Assembly: GCF_023498005.1 (NCBI RefSeq)
Contig: NZ_CP097289.1
Coordinates: 1,054,001 to 1,118,000 of the forward strand
Reading direction: 5' to 3'
DNA length: 64,000 nucleotides
From: Streptomyces durmitorensis
Lineage (GTDB): Bacteria > Actinomycetota > Actinomycetes > Streptomycetales > Streptomycetaceae
Shown: piece by piece, positions 55,147-63,391 of the stretch
Numbering within the stretch: the stretch's first letter is position 1
How the letters are laid out: the number at the start of each line of letters is the position of its first letter
Position numbers and translations under genes: made by a program
The notes under the pieces: model-generated
What the model was told of the DNA's origin: nothing
The model's input: only the letters and a program-made list of their open reading frames with translations
Database searches by the model: none

Positions 55147-55775
55147 GTGAGGACGGCGAGGACGCGGCGGTTGTTGCTGTCGTCGTCGGTGATGCCGAGC
55201 TTCCCGAAGAGCGAGGTGGTGTACTTGCTGATAGCGCTGTCGCTCAGGAACAGCCGCCCGGCGATGGCCTGGTTGGACAGTCCCTCGGCCATGAGGGCGA
55301 GCACGGAGTGTTCGCGTTCTGTGAGCCGGTCGAGTCGCCGGTTCGACGACCCGCTGGACAGCAGCTTCGCGATGACGGCCGGGTCCATGGCGGTCCCACC
55401 GGCGGCGACGCGTTCCAGGGCGTAGATGAACTGGTCGGCGTCGAACACGCTCTCCTTGAGGAAGTATCCGATGCCTCCGCTTCCGTCGGCCAACAGCTCG
55501 CGGGCATAGAGCTGTTCGACGTACTGGGAGAGGATCAGGACCGGGAGGCCTGGCACTTCACCGCGGGCGGCCAGAGCCGCCCGCAGGCCCTCGTCCCTCT
55601 GGCTCGGCGGCATGCGGACGTCGACGACGGCGACATCCGGGCGCCACTTCAGGAGCGCGTCGAGCGTCTCGGGTCCGGTGGCCGCCGTGGCGACCACCTC
55701 GTGTCCGCACGCCTCGATGAGGCGGACCATTCCGTCACGCAGGAGGTAGAGATCTTCGGCTACGACGATGCGCAT
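55128..55775 (-). CDS. NarL/LuxR family response regulator
   Basis: This 215-residue protein has a receiver domain (about 1-125) with acidic pocket VVAED, phospho-Asp in VAVVDVRMPP and Lys in YFLKES, and a LuxR helix-turn-helix (LTEREHSVLALMAEGLSNQA then IAGRLFLSDSAISKYTTSLF). It overlaps the histidine kinase gene by 16 bp and is its partner. Targets are unknown. Confidence 0.92.
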   Translation of the reverse strand: MRIVVAEDLYLLRDGMVRLIEACGHEVVATAATGPETLDALLKWRPDVAVVDVRMPPSQRDEGLRAALAARGEVPGLPVLILSQYVEQLYARELLADGSGGIGYFLKESVFDADQFIYALERVAAGGTAMDPAVIAKLLSSGSSNRRLDRLTEREHSVLALMAEGLSNQAIAGRLFLSDSAISKYTTSLFGKLGITDDDSNNRRVLAVLTYLNNP

Positions 55776-57019
55776 GGCACCACTATTCTCACGCGGGTCG
55801 GGCCGCCTGCCGGGCTGGTGATCTCCAGGGTGCCGTCGAAGGCCGCGAGGCGGCGGCGCAGCCCGGCGAGTCCACCGTCGGCGCGCACGCTCGCCCCTCC
55901 CCGGCCGTCGTCCTCGACGTCCACGACGAGACCGGTGCCGTCCCGCGCGACGGAGATCCGCGCCCGGGTCGCGTGTGCGTGCTTGACCGCGTTGGTCAGC
56001 AGTTCGGCGATCCCGAAGTACGCGGCGGACTCGATCGGCGGGTCGAGGCGCAGCGACACGTCGGCGGTGACAGCTGCTTCGAGCGGGCTGTCCAGGGCGA
56101 GAGCGCGAACGGCATCGATGAGCCCTCGGTCGTTGAGCACCGGCGGGTTGATCCCCTTGACCAGTTCGCGGAGCTCGGCCAGTGACGTGGTGGCGCCCGC
56201 TCGTGCCTGCCGCATCAGGGCCCTGGCCTGGTCGGGATCGGTCTCCATCAGCTTCTCGGCCGTCGCCAAGGAGAGCCCGAGCCCGACCAGCCGTGCCTGC
56301 GCCCCGTCGTGCAGGTCGCGTTCGATCCGGCGGATCTCGGCGGCCTGGGCGACGGTCGTGTCGGCGCGCTGGGCCGTCAGTTCGTCCACCCGGGCAGCGA
56401 GGAGCATCGCGGGAGACGCGCGCAGGAAGCGGGCGGCCACCGGTTCGGCGGCCCGCCAGGCGTACGGAGCACTCGCGATCGCGGCGAGGAGGCTGAACCC
56501 TCCGACCAGGCGTGCGGAGAGCGAGGGCTGGCTGAACCCGAGGACCGCCGCCGCGACGCCGGCCGGCGGGACGGCCGCGATCACGCCCGCCGTGAGCGGT
56601 GCGATCCCCGTGAAGCGCAGGTCACGCCGGACGGCCGGGTCGCTCCACCAGATCCGCCACCGCTGGTCCATCAAGGCATCGCGGCGGGTGCGCTCGTAGG
56701 AGAAGCCGTTCCACCAGAACCCGGTGGACATCCGCACCACCGGCTCGGCCTGCCGGTATCCGTCGGGGATGGCGGTGCCTGTCCACCGCGCGACGAGGGA
56801 GCGGAACATCCGGCAGACCGGGCGGGACAGGCCGAACGTACCGACACCCGCCACCACCACCGGCGCGACCCACGACCACGGGTTGCCCGCTCCCCACCAG
56901 ATCCCCCACGCCACGGCAACGGCCCACACGGCCGGAACCAACATGCTGACGATCACCACCACGCACGCCCGGACGAACCCCACGCAGGCGCTCCCCACCC
57001 ACGACACGACCTGTCGCAT
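55760..57019 (-). CDS. Sensor histidine kinase (HisKA_3 family)
   Basis: This 419-residue kinase has two N-terminal helices (ACVVVIVSMLVPAVWAVAVA; WVAPVVVAGVGTFGLSRPV), a second hydrophobic pair about 135-190, the H-box AEIRRIERDLHDGAQARLVG (phospho-His about 239) and an ATPase domain with ELLTNAVKHAHA and VDVEDDGRGGA. It pairs with the downstream response regulator. The signal is unknown; no large extracellular domain is present, so it may sense the membrane. Confidence 0.92.
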   Translation of the reverse strand: MRQVVSWVGSACVGFVRACVVVIVSMLVPAVWAVAVAWGIWWGAGNPWSWVAPVVVAGVGTFGLSRPVCRMFRSLVARWTGTAIPDGYRQAEPVVRMSTGFWWNGFSYERTRRDALMDQRWRIWWSDPAVRRDLRFTGIAPLTAGVIAAVPPAGVAAAVLGFSQPSLSARLVGGFSLLAAIASAPYAWRAAEPVAARFLRASPAMLLAARVDELTAQRADTTVAQAAEIRRIERDLHDGAQARLVGLGLSLATAEKLMETDPDQARALMRQARAGATTSLAELRELVKGINPPVLNDRGLIDAVRALALDSPLEAAVTADVSLRLDPPIESAAYFGIAELLTNAVKHAHATRARISVARDGTGLVVDVEDDGRGGASVRADGGLAGLRRRLAAFDGTLEITSPAGGPTRVRIVVPCASS

Positions 57020-57203
57020 GACTCTTCCCTCTGCTTCATGAACCCCGGCCGGTGCGGCTCGGTGCGTCCACTCTGCACGGCACGCAGCCCGATTCCCCCC
57101 TGGTCAGCCCAGAAGTGGGCCCAGCCCCACCCACCTCTGGGTCCGGGCCCACCGGAAGGACGGCGATGTCGTTGGTTCCTGGGGGCTCAGCCAGAAGATG
57201 AGT

Positions 57204-57998
57204 TCAGCTCTCGACGGGGTTGAGCACCACGAATTCCGCGTTCGACGGGTCGCGGCAGACGGCCAACCGGCCGACGCCCTCCGCGTCGTCGGGCCCCATC
57301 ACCACGCTGCCGCCGTTCCCGGTGACCTGGGCGACCGCGGCGTCGCAGTCGGTGACCGCGAAGACCGGGTGCCAGTACGGCCGACCGTCCGTCAGCGTGA
57401 GGTCCTTCTCGCTCAGCTCCATCAGGCCGCCCTGCATGCGCTCTTCCGGAAGGCCGGCAGGGGTGACGAGGGTGTACGTGCCGGCGCCGCCCGGCAGCTC
57501 CATGTTGCTGAACTGCCAGCCGAGGACGCCGCCGTAGAACTCCTTCGCGGCAGCCACGTCGGTCGTGAACAGCTCGGCCCAGGACAGCGAGCCCGGGTCG
57601 TCCGCCAGCTCGAAGCCCGAGTTCGTGCCCGGCTGCCAGACGGCGAACTGGCCCCCCAGCGGGTCGGTGTACTGCGCCATCCGTCCCCAGTCGTCGAGGT
57701 CCCTGGGCGCCACCCGCACCGTGCCGCCCGCACGCTCGACGGCCTGAGTCGTGGCGTCCGCGTCGGTGACCGTGTAATAGATCATCCAGGCCGGGCGCGC
57801 GCCCTCCTCGGTGAGTTTGCCGAGCCCGGCAACGGTCTTGCCGTCCTTCTGGAACATGCCTCCTTCCCCGTCCGCCTCGCCCATGGACTCGTAATCCCAG
57901 CCGAGCACCGCGCCGTAGAAGGCAGCGGTGGCCGGGACGTCGGGGGTGCCGAGATCGAGCCAGCAGGGGGATCCGGGAGTGTTGTCAGTGGTGATCAC
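57204..57998 (-). CDS. Two-domain VOC protein
   Basis: This 264-residue protein (GTG 57998 with AAGGGAA nine bases upstream) consists of two VOC modules: SPCWLDLGTPDVPATAAFYG with AVLGWDYES, and SLSWAELFTTDVAAAKEFYG with GVLGWQFSNM. Each ends in a DPxNAxF/DPLGxQF-like strand. Similar proteins are annotated as hydroxylases or bleomycin-resistance-like, without tested function. The frame is open to 58091, but no ribosome site supports it. Confidence 0.85.
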   Translation of the reverse strand: MITTDNTPGSPCWLDLGTPDVPATAAFYGAVLGWDYESMGEADGEGGMFQKDGKTVAGLGKLTEEGARPAWMIYYTVTDADATTQAVERAGGTVRVAPRDLDDWGRMAQYTDPLGGQFAVWQPGTNSGFELADDPGSLSWAELFTTDVAAAKEFYGGVLGWQFSNMELPGGAGTYTLVTPAGLPEERMQGGLMELSEKDLTLTDGRPYWHPVFAVTDCDAAVAQVTGNGGSVVMGPDDAEGVGRLAVCRDPSNAEFVVLNPVES

Positions 57999-58163
57999 GA
58001 CGATTCCCTTCGCAGGTCCTTGTGACACCAGCCTGGCACTCGGCACTGACAGTCGCGCGTCGGCCGCGTGGCGGATCGCGAAGCGCCCCACGCCGCACGG
58101 CCCTGAAGGGCGACAGAGGGCCGGTCGGTCACACGTACGGCCCGTCGACGTGCGGATTCATGC

Positions 58164-58203
58164 GTCCGGACCGTGGCGTCATTCCTGACGCCACGGTCCG
58201 GAC
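58164..58203 (-). terminator. Terminator after the fasciclin gene
   Basis: A perfect 18-bp stem (GTCCGGACCGTGGCGTCA and complement) closes a TTCC tetraloop, 22 bp downstream of the fasciclin stop. Confidence 0.85.
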
Positions 58204-58224
58204 CTGCCTTGCCGTGTCTGTCGC

Positions 58225-58803
58225 CTACTTGGGCGGCATGAGGACGCTGTCGATGATGTAGACCGTCGCGTTGGATGTCTGGACGTTGCCGCAGACGACG
58301 TTCGCCATGTCATTGACCTTGAAGGACTCGTCCGATCCCTTGGTGGTGAGCTCGCTGCCCTCGAGGGTCTTGAACGAACCCATCTCCAGCTGGCTCGGCG
58401 CGGCCTTCTCGCCGACCACGTGGTACGTGAGGATCTTGGTGAGCTGATCCTTGTCGGCGAGGACCTTGTCCAGGTCAGCCTTCGGGATCTTCTCGAAGGC
58501 GTCGTTGGACGGCGCGAAGACGGTGATGTTCTTCGCGTTGTTGAGCGTGTCGACCAGGCCCGCCTTCTGGACCGCGGTCACGAGCGTCGACAGCTCCGGG
58601 TTGTTGGACGCGGCCGTGGCGACCGGGTCCTTGGCCATGCCGTCCAGGCTGCCCGCCCCTTCTTTGGGAACCGACGAACACGCCGGCCCAAACGGCTTGC
58701 TGTCGTCGGCGTGGGCCGCTGGGGCGAGGAGCCCAAGGGACACGGGCAGGGCGATGGCCGCGGCAGAGACAGCGGCAGTGCGGATCATGCTTCGGGTGGT
58801 CAT
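58225..58803 (-). CDS. Secreted fasciclin-domain protein (MPT70-like)
   Basis: This 192-residue protein has a Sec signal peptide (MTTRSMIRTAAVSAAAIALP, cleavage after AHA-D) and one FAS1 domain: NNPELSTLVTAVQKAGLVDT, ITVFAPSNDAFEKI, LTYHVVGEK and ATVYIIDSVLMPPK. Two cysteines (PACSSV, VVCGN) may form a disulfide as in MPT70/83. In mycobacteria these are SigK regulon members, controlled by RskA. An RskA-like gene lies 306 bp upstream here, supporting the same circuit. Confidence 0.9.
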   Translation of the reverse strand: MTTRSMIRTAAVSAAAIALPVSLGLLAPAAHADDSKPFGPACSSVPKEGAGSLDGMAKDPVATAASNNPELSTLVTAVQKAGLVDTLNNAKNITVFAPSNDAFEKIPKADLDKVLADKDQLTKILTYHVVGEKAAPSQLEMGSFKTLEGSELTTKGSDESFKVNDMANVVCGNVQTSNATVYIIDSVLMPPK

Positions 58804-58928
58804 GATCAGTCCCTCCTCGGGACGAGATGAGCTCTCGAAGAGCTCTTGTACGAGTGCCGATGAAGGCCGGCGGACGACTCACCCCCGAAGGGAGTCAGAG
58901 AAACCAGCCCATTTCGATCACACCGTTA

Positions 58929-58955
58929 ATTCGAAGCGGAACCAGAGCCGGATTG
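58929..58955 (-). promoter_or_regulatory. SigK-like promoter upstream of fasciclin gene
   Basis: On the minus strand CAATCC (58955-58950) and TCGAAT (58934-58929) are 15 nt apart, close to the SigK promoter of mycobacteria as I recall it (CCATCC and CCGAAT, 16-17 nt). A GAGCTCT-CGA-AGAGCTC hairpin (58829-58845) lies in the leader. The rest of 58804-59050 is AT-rich for this genome and shows no gene. Confidence 0.35.
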
Positions 58956-59050
58956 GCGTCTCCGACAGAAAATTCCATTTAAAGCTCACATATTGACCGC
59001 GAGCCATCCCATGAGCACTGAGGGTTCCCTGGTCGTAGGGGGCAGCGTGT

Positions 59051-59110
59051 CAGGCCCTGTCAGGCGCTGCCAGGCCCTGTCAGGCGCTGCCAGGCGCTGC
59101 CAGGCGCTGT
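59051..59110. repeat. Six tandem decamers CAGGCSCTGY
   Basis: Six exact-register 10-bp units (CAGGCCCTGT, CAGGCGCTGC and variants) run from 59051 to 59110, and the next bases start another. The array touches the stop codon of the anti-sigma gene. Its 10-bp period equals about one helical turn, and each unit is close to self-complementary. Confidence 0.85.
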
Positions 59111-59853
59111 CAGGCAGGGAAGCTGATCAGACCCACGGGCGGGAGAGTCGGCGTCTTGGAGCCCCCTGCGGGTTCGACGGTGACGGCCATGCCGGTGGCC
59201 TGGCCGATCGTGCCGTCCATGAGGGTCATCTGATCACTCCGGCCGCTGTCGAGGAGCCCGGCGGGGCGCATGGCGCCATGCTCGTCGAACCAGAGTTCGT
59301 AGACCTTGCCCTGCGGTGGTGTGTCCAGGCCTGACGCGGTGAAGACGGCACGGTTCTGGCTCGCCGATGTCACCACGACCCCGCGGGCACCTCCGGGCAG
59401 GGACGCGGCGTGGGTTCGCGCGTCGACGGCGGTGAGGACAGCCGCCACCTGATCGGCGCTGTCCTGGGCGCGGCCTGCCTGCTCGCGTGCCTGTCGGGCT
59501 TCCTGGTGCTGCCAGGTCGCCACGCCGCCCAAGGCGGCCGCGGCCAGGCAGGCGGCCAGCATGAACCTGCGTGGACGGGCACTTCGTGGCGATGTCGCAA
59601 CGCGTCTCCGCACGGTGCGAGGTGGCACCTGGCGGACGCCTGCGATCTCCTCAAGGACGATTCGCTTGAGGGCCTGGCGTGGCGTGGCACTGACGGCGAG
59701 GGCCAGCCGACCAGCCGTGGCGCCGAACTCCGCCACGTCCTGTCGACACTCCGCGCAGAGGGCGAGATGCTCCTCGAAAGTGACACGCTCATCGGGTTCG
59801 AGGGCGTGGAGTGCGTACGCTCCGGCCAGAGTGTGGGGGTCGGTCACGCTCAT
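59110..59853 (-). CDS. RskA-like anti-sigma-K factor
   Basis: This 247-residue protein has an N-terminal zinc-binding anti-sigma domain with HxxxCxxC (EEHLALCAECRQDVAEFG, about residues 28-37), one membrane helix (FMLAACLAAAALGGVATW, about 97-114), and an extracellular RskA domain (GKVYELWFDEHGAMRPAGLL; GMAVTVEPAGGSKTPTLPPV). It holds a SigK-type sigma factor inactive at the membrane until proteolysis. The start has a perfect AAGGAGGT. The sigma gene that normally precedes it is absent; a 50-codon ORF takes its place. Confidence 0.88.
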   Translation of the reverse strand: MSVTDPHTLAGAYALHALEPDERVTFEEHLALCAECRQDVAEFGATAGRLALAVSATPRQALKRIVLEEIAGVRQVPPRTVRRRVATSPRSARPRRFMLAACLAAAALGGVATWQHQEARQAREQAGRAQDSADQVAAVLTAVDARTHAASLPGGARGVVVTSASQNRAVFTASGLDTPPQGKVYELWFDEHGAMRPAGLLDSGRSDQMTLMDGTIGQATGMAVTVEPAGGSKTPTLPPVGLISFPA

Positions 59854-60010
59854 GTCGCCCTACCTCCTTGAGTGCGTCCGCACCGTGCGCGGTTCCGGGA
59901 CCGCGCCAGTGAGGCAGGGTTGGCTCTGTCGTCGTGGGACACCACGTGCCCGCCGTCGCCGGCACGGCCCAGCTGATCCACGACGTACTCACCGCTGAAC
60001 GGGGCACTGC

Positions 60011-60163
60011 TCAGTGAGCGCAGGCACCGAATTCCGCGTGCCGGGCCCGGACGGCATACGCGTCGTCGTCCCGTTTCTCCTGGCGAGGAGGCGGAGCGAA
60101 GTGCCGCTGAAGGATCTCCCTGCGGGCCTGAGCCATCAGTTCGTCGAACTCTTCGTCAGTCAT
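60011..60163 (-). CDS. Small protein, 50 aa
   Basis: MTDEEFDELMAQARREILQR starts from an ATG with GAGGTGA seven bases upstream, and 50 codons follow, ending RHAEFGACAH. The first half looks like an amphipathic helix; the rest is charged. No family is recognised. It lies upstream of the rskA-like gene on the same strand and could be co-transcribed with it. Confidence 0.5.
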   Translation of the reverse strand: MTDEEFDELMAQARREILQRHFAPPPRQEKRDDDAYAVRARHAEFGACAH

Positions 60164-60203
60164 TTCACCGTCACCTCGCTTTCTGTGTGGAATCCGGCTG
60201 GGT

Positions 60204-60243
60204 GTAATCCGGAGCAGCGTCGTCTATGAGTAATCCGGAGCAG
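60204..60243. repeat. Direct repeat GTAATCCGGAGCAG
   Basis: The 14-mer occurs at 60204-60217 and 60230-60243, 26 bp apart, just upstream of the 50-aa gene. A shorter GGAATCCGG lies at about 60189. They may be regulator sites or remnants of a duplication. Confidence 0.6.
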
Positions 60244-60415
60244 TCGGGACCACCGGATTGGTCCCAAGATGTGGATCGCCGTACGAGGCTGCCTCGATCC
60301 CCGGAGCTGAGTTCCACCCTGGCCGCGTTCCGGGCTGGTCTGACATCTCGTCCCGTCCGCAGGTAGGCGTTGACGCGCTCGTGCCTGGTGCCTGGTGCCT
60401 GGACGTCACAACCGG

Positions 60416-61216
60416 TCAGGGCTTACGGGCCACCGCCCCGTACATGGCGATGGCCCGGTCGTCGATGCTGTCCTGCTCAGGGCCCGGCCGCCACTTGTGC
60501 ACCTGGGTGACGCCGGGGTCGACCAGGTCCATGCCGTCGAAGAGGGAGGTGGCGGTCGGCAGGTCGCGCAGCGCCATGGGCATGCCCTGCCGGGTGTACT
60601 CCTCGGCCACCCGGCCGACTTCCTCGGGCGCGAAGTCGGCGGTGCCGATGGTCATTGCCAGGAAGCTGCCGGACGGCAGTGGTTCGAGCAGTCGCTGCAC
60701 CAGACGCCGGTCGTCCGGCGGCAAGATGAAGTGCAGTATTCCGATGACCATCAAGCCGACCGGCTCGTTCACGTCGATCAGCGCACGGAATTCGGGACTG
60801 TCCAGGATGGCGTCCGGGTCGTGCATGTCAGCGTCGATGTAGGCGGTCGCCCCCTCGGGCGAGCCCTGCAGGAGGGCGCGGGCGTGAGCCAGGACGATGG
60901 GGTCGTTGTCGACGTAGACCACACGGGACTCCGGTGCCACCTCCTGCACCACCTCGTGCAGGTTGGGGGCCGTGGGCAGGCCGGTGCCTATGTCGAGGAA
61001 CTGCCGGACACCGTGCTCCTGGGCGAGGGAGCGCCCGGCACGGTGCATGAACCGCCGGTTCTCCAGCATGTGCACGGGCAGCGCCGGCCAGTGCTGACAC
61101 ATGGCGTCGCCCGCCTCGGCGTCGACAAGGTAGTGGTCCTTGCCTCCCAGGATGTAGTCGTACACCCGCGCCGAATGCGCGGTCGAGGTGTCGATCCGGT
61201 CGCCTGCGCTGTGCAT
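60416..61216 (-). CDS. SAM-dependent methyltransferase, DUF574 family
   Basis: This 266-residue protein has the family opening DTSTAHSARVYDYILGGKDH, the SAM motif QFLDIGTGLPTAPNLHEVVQ, VVYVDNDPIVLAHARALL and ILHFILPPDD. These are frequent in Streptomyces, with unknown acceptors. The ATG at 61216 has GGCGGAG seven bases upstream; the TTG at 61255 is a poorer choice. Confidence 0.9.
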   Translation of the reverse strand: MHSAGDRIDTSTAHSARVYDYILGGKDHYLVDAEAGDAMCQHWPALPVHMLENRRFMHRAGRSLAQEHGVRQFLDIGTGLPTAPNLHEVVQEVAPESRVVYVDNDPIVLAHARALLQGSPEGATAYIDADMHDPDAILDSPEFRALIDVNEPVGLMVIGILHFILPPDDRRLVQRLLEPLPSGSFLAMTIGTADFAPEEVGRVAEEYTRQGMPMALRDLPTATSLFDGMDLVDPGVTQVHKWRPGPEQDSIDDRAIAMYGAVARKP

Positions 61217-61408
61217 GGGCCCGCTCCGCCTTTCGCCACTGCCAGTGGTCTTCAAACGCTACAGCTGGCCGAACCGCGGCTCGGCACGCACCAACAAGCC
61301 CATCACGAGGGGAAGAAGCGGGGGGCGGCGCGGTCTGCGTCCGGAGCGGTCCGGTGCGCGTCCCGTCCCGATCCCCCGCAGTTTGGTACCTTTCACTGGA
61401 CACGTAAA

Positions 61409-61424
61409 TCGATCGGATGTTCGT
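61409..61424. promoter_or_regulatory. LexA/SOS-like box upstream of recA
   Basis: TCGATCGGATGTTCGT fits the actinobacterial LexA consensus TCGAAC-N4-GTTCGA at 10 of 12 specified positions. GTAAA and TTTAC flank it. It lies 93 bp before the recA ATG, suggesting DNA damage induction. Confidence 0.6.
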
Positions 61425-61516
61425 TTACTGGGATCTCCGAGACGTCCGTTGTCGGCAGTTGACGCTCACGTCCTCCGACGTGCCGCGTGCCACACAATCG
61501 GACCGGGTGAAAGCTC

Positions 61517-62593
61517 ATGGCAGGAACCGACCACGAGAAGGCGCTGGACACCGCGCTCGCACAGATCGAGCGGAAATTCGGCAGGGGTGCGGTCATGCGC
61601 CTCGGCGAGCGGCCCCATGAGCCCATCGAGGTGATCCCCACCGGATCGACCGCGCTGGACGTGGCGCTCGGCGTGGGCGGTCTGCCCCGGGGCCGTGTGG
61701 TGGAGGTGTACGGGCCGGAGTCCTCCGGCAAGACGACGCTTACGTTGCACGCGGTGGCGAACGCGCAGAAGGCCGGCGGCTCGGTGGCGTTCATCGACGC
61801 CGAGCACGCTCTGGACCCGGAGTACGCCAAGAAGCTCGGCGTCGACACCGACAACCTCATCCTGTCCCAGCCGGACAACGGTGAACAGGCGCTGGAGATC
61901 GCCGACATCCTGATCCGCTCCGGCGCGATCGACCTGATCGTCATCGACTCCGTCGCGGCGCTGGTGCCACGCGCCGAGATCGAGGGCGAGATGGGCGACT
62001 CCCACATGGGTCTGCAGGCCCGCCTGATGAGCCAGGCCCTCCGGAAGATCACCAGCGCGCTCAGCCAGACGAGGACGACGGTCATCTTCATCAACCAGCT
62101 GCGCGAGAAGATCGGCGTGATGTTCGGCTCCCCGGAGACCACGACCGGTGGCCGCGCGCTGAAGTTCTACGCCTCGGTGCGGCTCGACATCCGCCGGATC
62201 GAGACGCTGAAGGACGGCACGGACGCGGTGGGCAACCGCACCCGCGTCAAGGTCGTCAAGAACAAGGTCGCGCCGCCCTTCAAGCAGGCCGAGTTCGACA
62301 TCCTGTACGGCCAGGGCATCAGCCGCGAGGGCGGCCTGATCGACATGGGCGTGGAGAACGGCTTCGTCCGCAAGGCGGGCGCCTGGTACACGTACGAGGG
62401 CGACCAGCTCGGCCAAGGCAAGGAGAACGCCCGCAACTTCCTGAAGGACAACCCCGATCTCGCCGACGAGATCGAGAAGAAGATCAAGGAGAAGCTCGGA
62501 ATCGGGGTACCGGCGAAGGCCGCGGTCACCGAGGACACGGGCGCCGCCCCGGTCCCTGATGCCGCACGGACCTCGGCGGGAAACGCCGCCTGA
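61517..62593 (+). CDS. recA: RecA recombinase, probably a second copy
   Basis: This 358-residue RecA has Walker [30 protein letters not shown], loop L2 [20 protein letters not shown] and the DNA-binding core. It drives strand exchange and LexA cleavage. The N-terminus ([20 protein letters not shown]) and the short C-terminal tail differ from the usual Streptomyces RecA as I recall it, and no recX follows, so it is likely a paralogue. GTGAAAGC lies upstream of the ATG. A perfect palindromic terminator follows. Confidence 0.93.
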   Translation: MAGTDHEKALDTALAQIERKFGRGAVMRLGERPHEPIEVIPTGSTALDVALGVGGLPRGRVVEVYGPESSGKTTLTLHAVANAQKAGGSVAFIDAEHALDPEYAKKLGVDTDNLILSQPDNGEQALEIADILIRSGAIDLIVIDSVAALVPRAEIEGEMGDSHMGLQARLMSQALRKITSALSQTRTTVIFINQLREKIGVMFGSPETTTGGRALKFYASVRLDIRRIETLKDGTDAVGNRTRVKVVKNKVAPPFKQAEFDILYGQGISREGGLIDMGVENGFVRKAGAWYTYEGDQLGQGKENARNFLKDNPDLADEIEKKIKEKLGIGVPAKAAVTEDTGAAPVPDAARTSAGNAA

Positions 62594-62601
62594 CAGGCAA
62601 G

Positions 62602-62627
62602 GTCGAGCCCCCGGCCGGGGGCTCGAC
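62602..62627 (+). terminator. Terminator after recA
   Basis: GTCGAGCCCCCGG followed by its exact complement gives a 26-bp palindrome (stem about 11 bp, 4-nt loop) 8 bp after the recA stop. Confidence 0.85.
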
Positions 62628-62881
62628 GACCGCGTCAGGATCCGGTCGCGACACGCGACTGCCGCGGGCGGCCTATGCGCGTCCGAGGCGCACAGCGGCA
62701 CACCCGAGGTCTACCCGCATCCGCCGCCCCCAGGACCGCCCGGGACCACCCGGGACGCAGCCCTCACGAAGACAACCGCACCCCTCAGCGCACCCGCCCC
62801 CGCGGCTTCAGCGGCACAGGCGGGAGGTCCGGCGCGGGGATCCGGTCACCGTCATAGCCCTTCACCGGTCATGTCGGCTCC

Positions 62882-63075
62882 GGGGCCAAACGGCGCCGCC
62901 GGCTTCTCGCCAGATCCGCCCGCCGGGCCCTCCCGGGATCGACCTCCTACTTCAACGGCAGCGTCGCGCACGGCGACGCCAACACCCCTCTGACCGATGT
63001 CGATCTGGGCGTGGTCCTGACCGCGGAGGACGCCGAGCCATACGGACTGGGCAAGAAGAGTGCCCTGTCCCTCTT
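62882..63075 (+). pseudogene. Nucleotidyltransferase N-terminal fragment
   Basis: In one plus frame the sequence reads LLARSARRALPGSTSYFNGS followed by VAHGDANTPLTDVDLGVVLT, the G-S-x3-G-(x)n-D-x-D-L motif of Pol-beta type nucleotidyltransferases (with TDVDLGVVL as the metal-binding strand). There is no start codon or ribosome site, and similarity fades after about 63075. It is the remains of a gene, perhaps of antibiotic-modifying or toxin-antitoxin type. The remainder of 62628-63391 shows no gene. Confidence 0.5.
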
Positions 63076-63270
63076 GGGGGAGCCGACGAAATGCGGCTCG
63101 CGAGGTGGCGTAATGCGTGAGCGGGTGAGCGGGCCGGGCGACCGAAGCGGTTCTGAGCGCGCGTGCGAGATGGCCGCAGAATGTGGCACCGGCAGCGGGC
63201 CGTGGATCTGGCCAAGCCGCTCGCCTCTGCCACCTTGGTCGTCCCGTGGCCGACTAGAAGGGCCGTCCAT

Positions 63271-63301
63271 GCAGCCCCGCCTCTCGTCGAGGCGGGGCTG
63301 C
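63271..63301 (-). terminator. Terminator downstream of the SCO6745-like gene
   Basis: GCAGCCCCGCCTC (63271-63283) pairs perfectly with 63289-63301 around a 5-nt loop, 91 bp beyond the stop of the minus-strand gene at 63392. Confidence 0.8.
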
Positions 63302-63391
63302 CCCTGTGACACAAGTGCGCCCGTGCGGAATGAAATCCGCAGGGGCCGCCGATCGCTGAACTCCCCAAGGCTGGCCCCCGACCCTCAGCCC

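Noticed and set aside
59051..59118. CRISPR array
   Set aside because: Units are 10 bp with no spacers and no cas genes nearby.
60224..60409. 61-codon minus-strand ORF ending MSDQPGTRPGW... (40-aa sub-frame)
   Set aside because: No ribosome site, no recognisable domain, and it includes the direct repeats at 60204-60243; not enough to call a gene.
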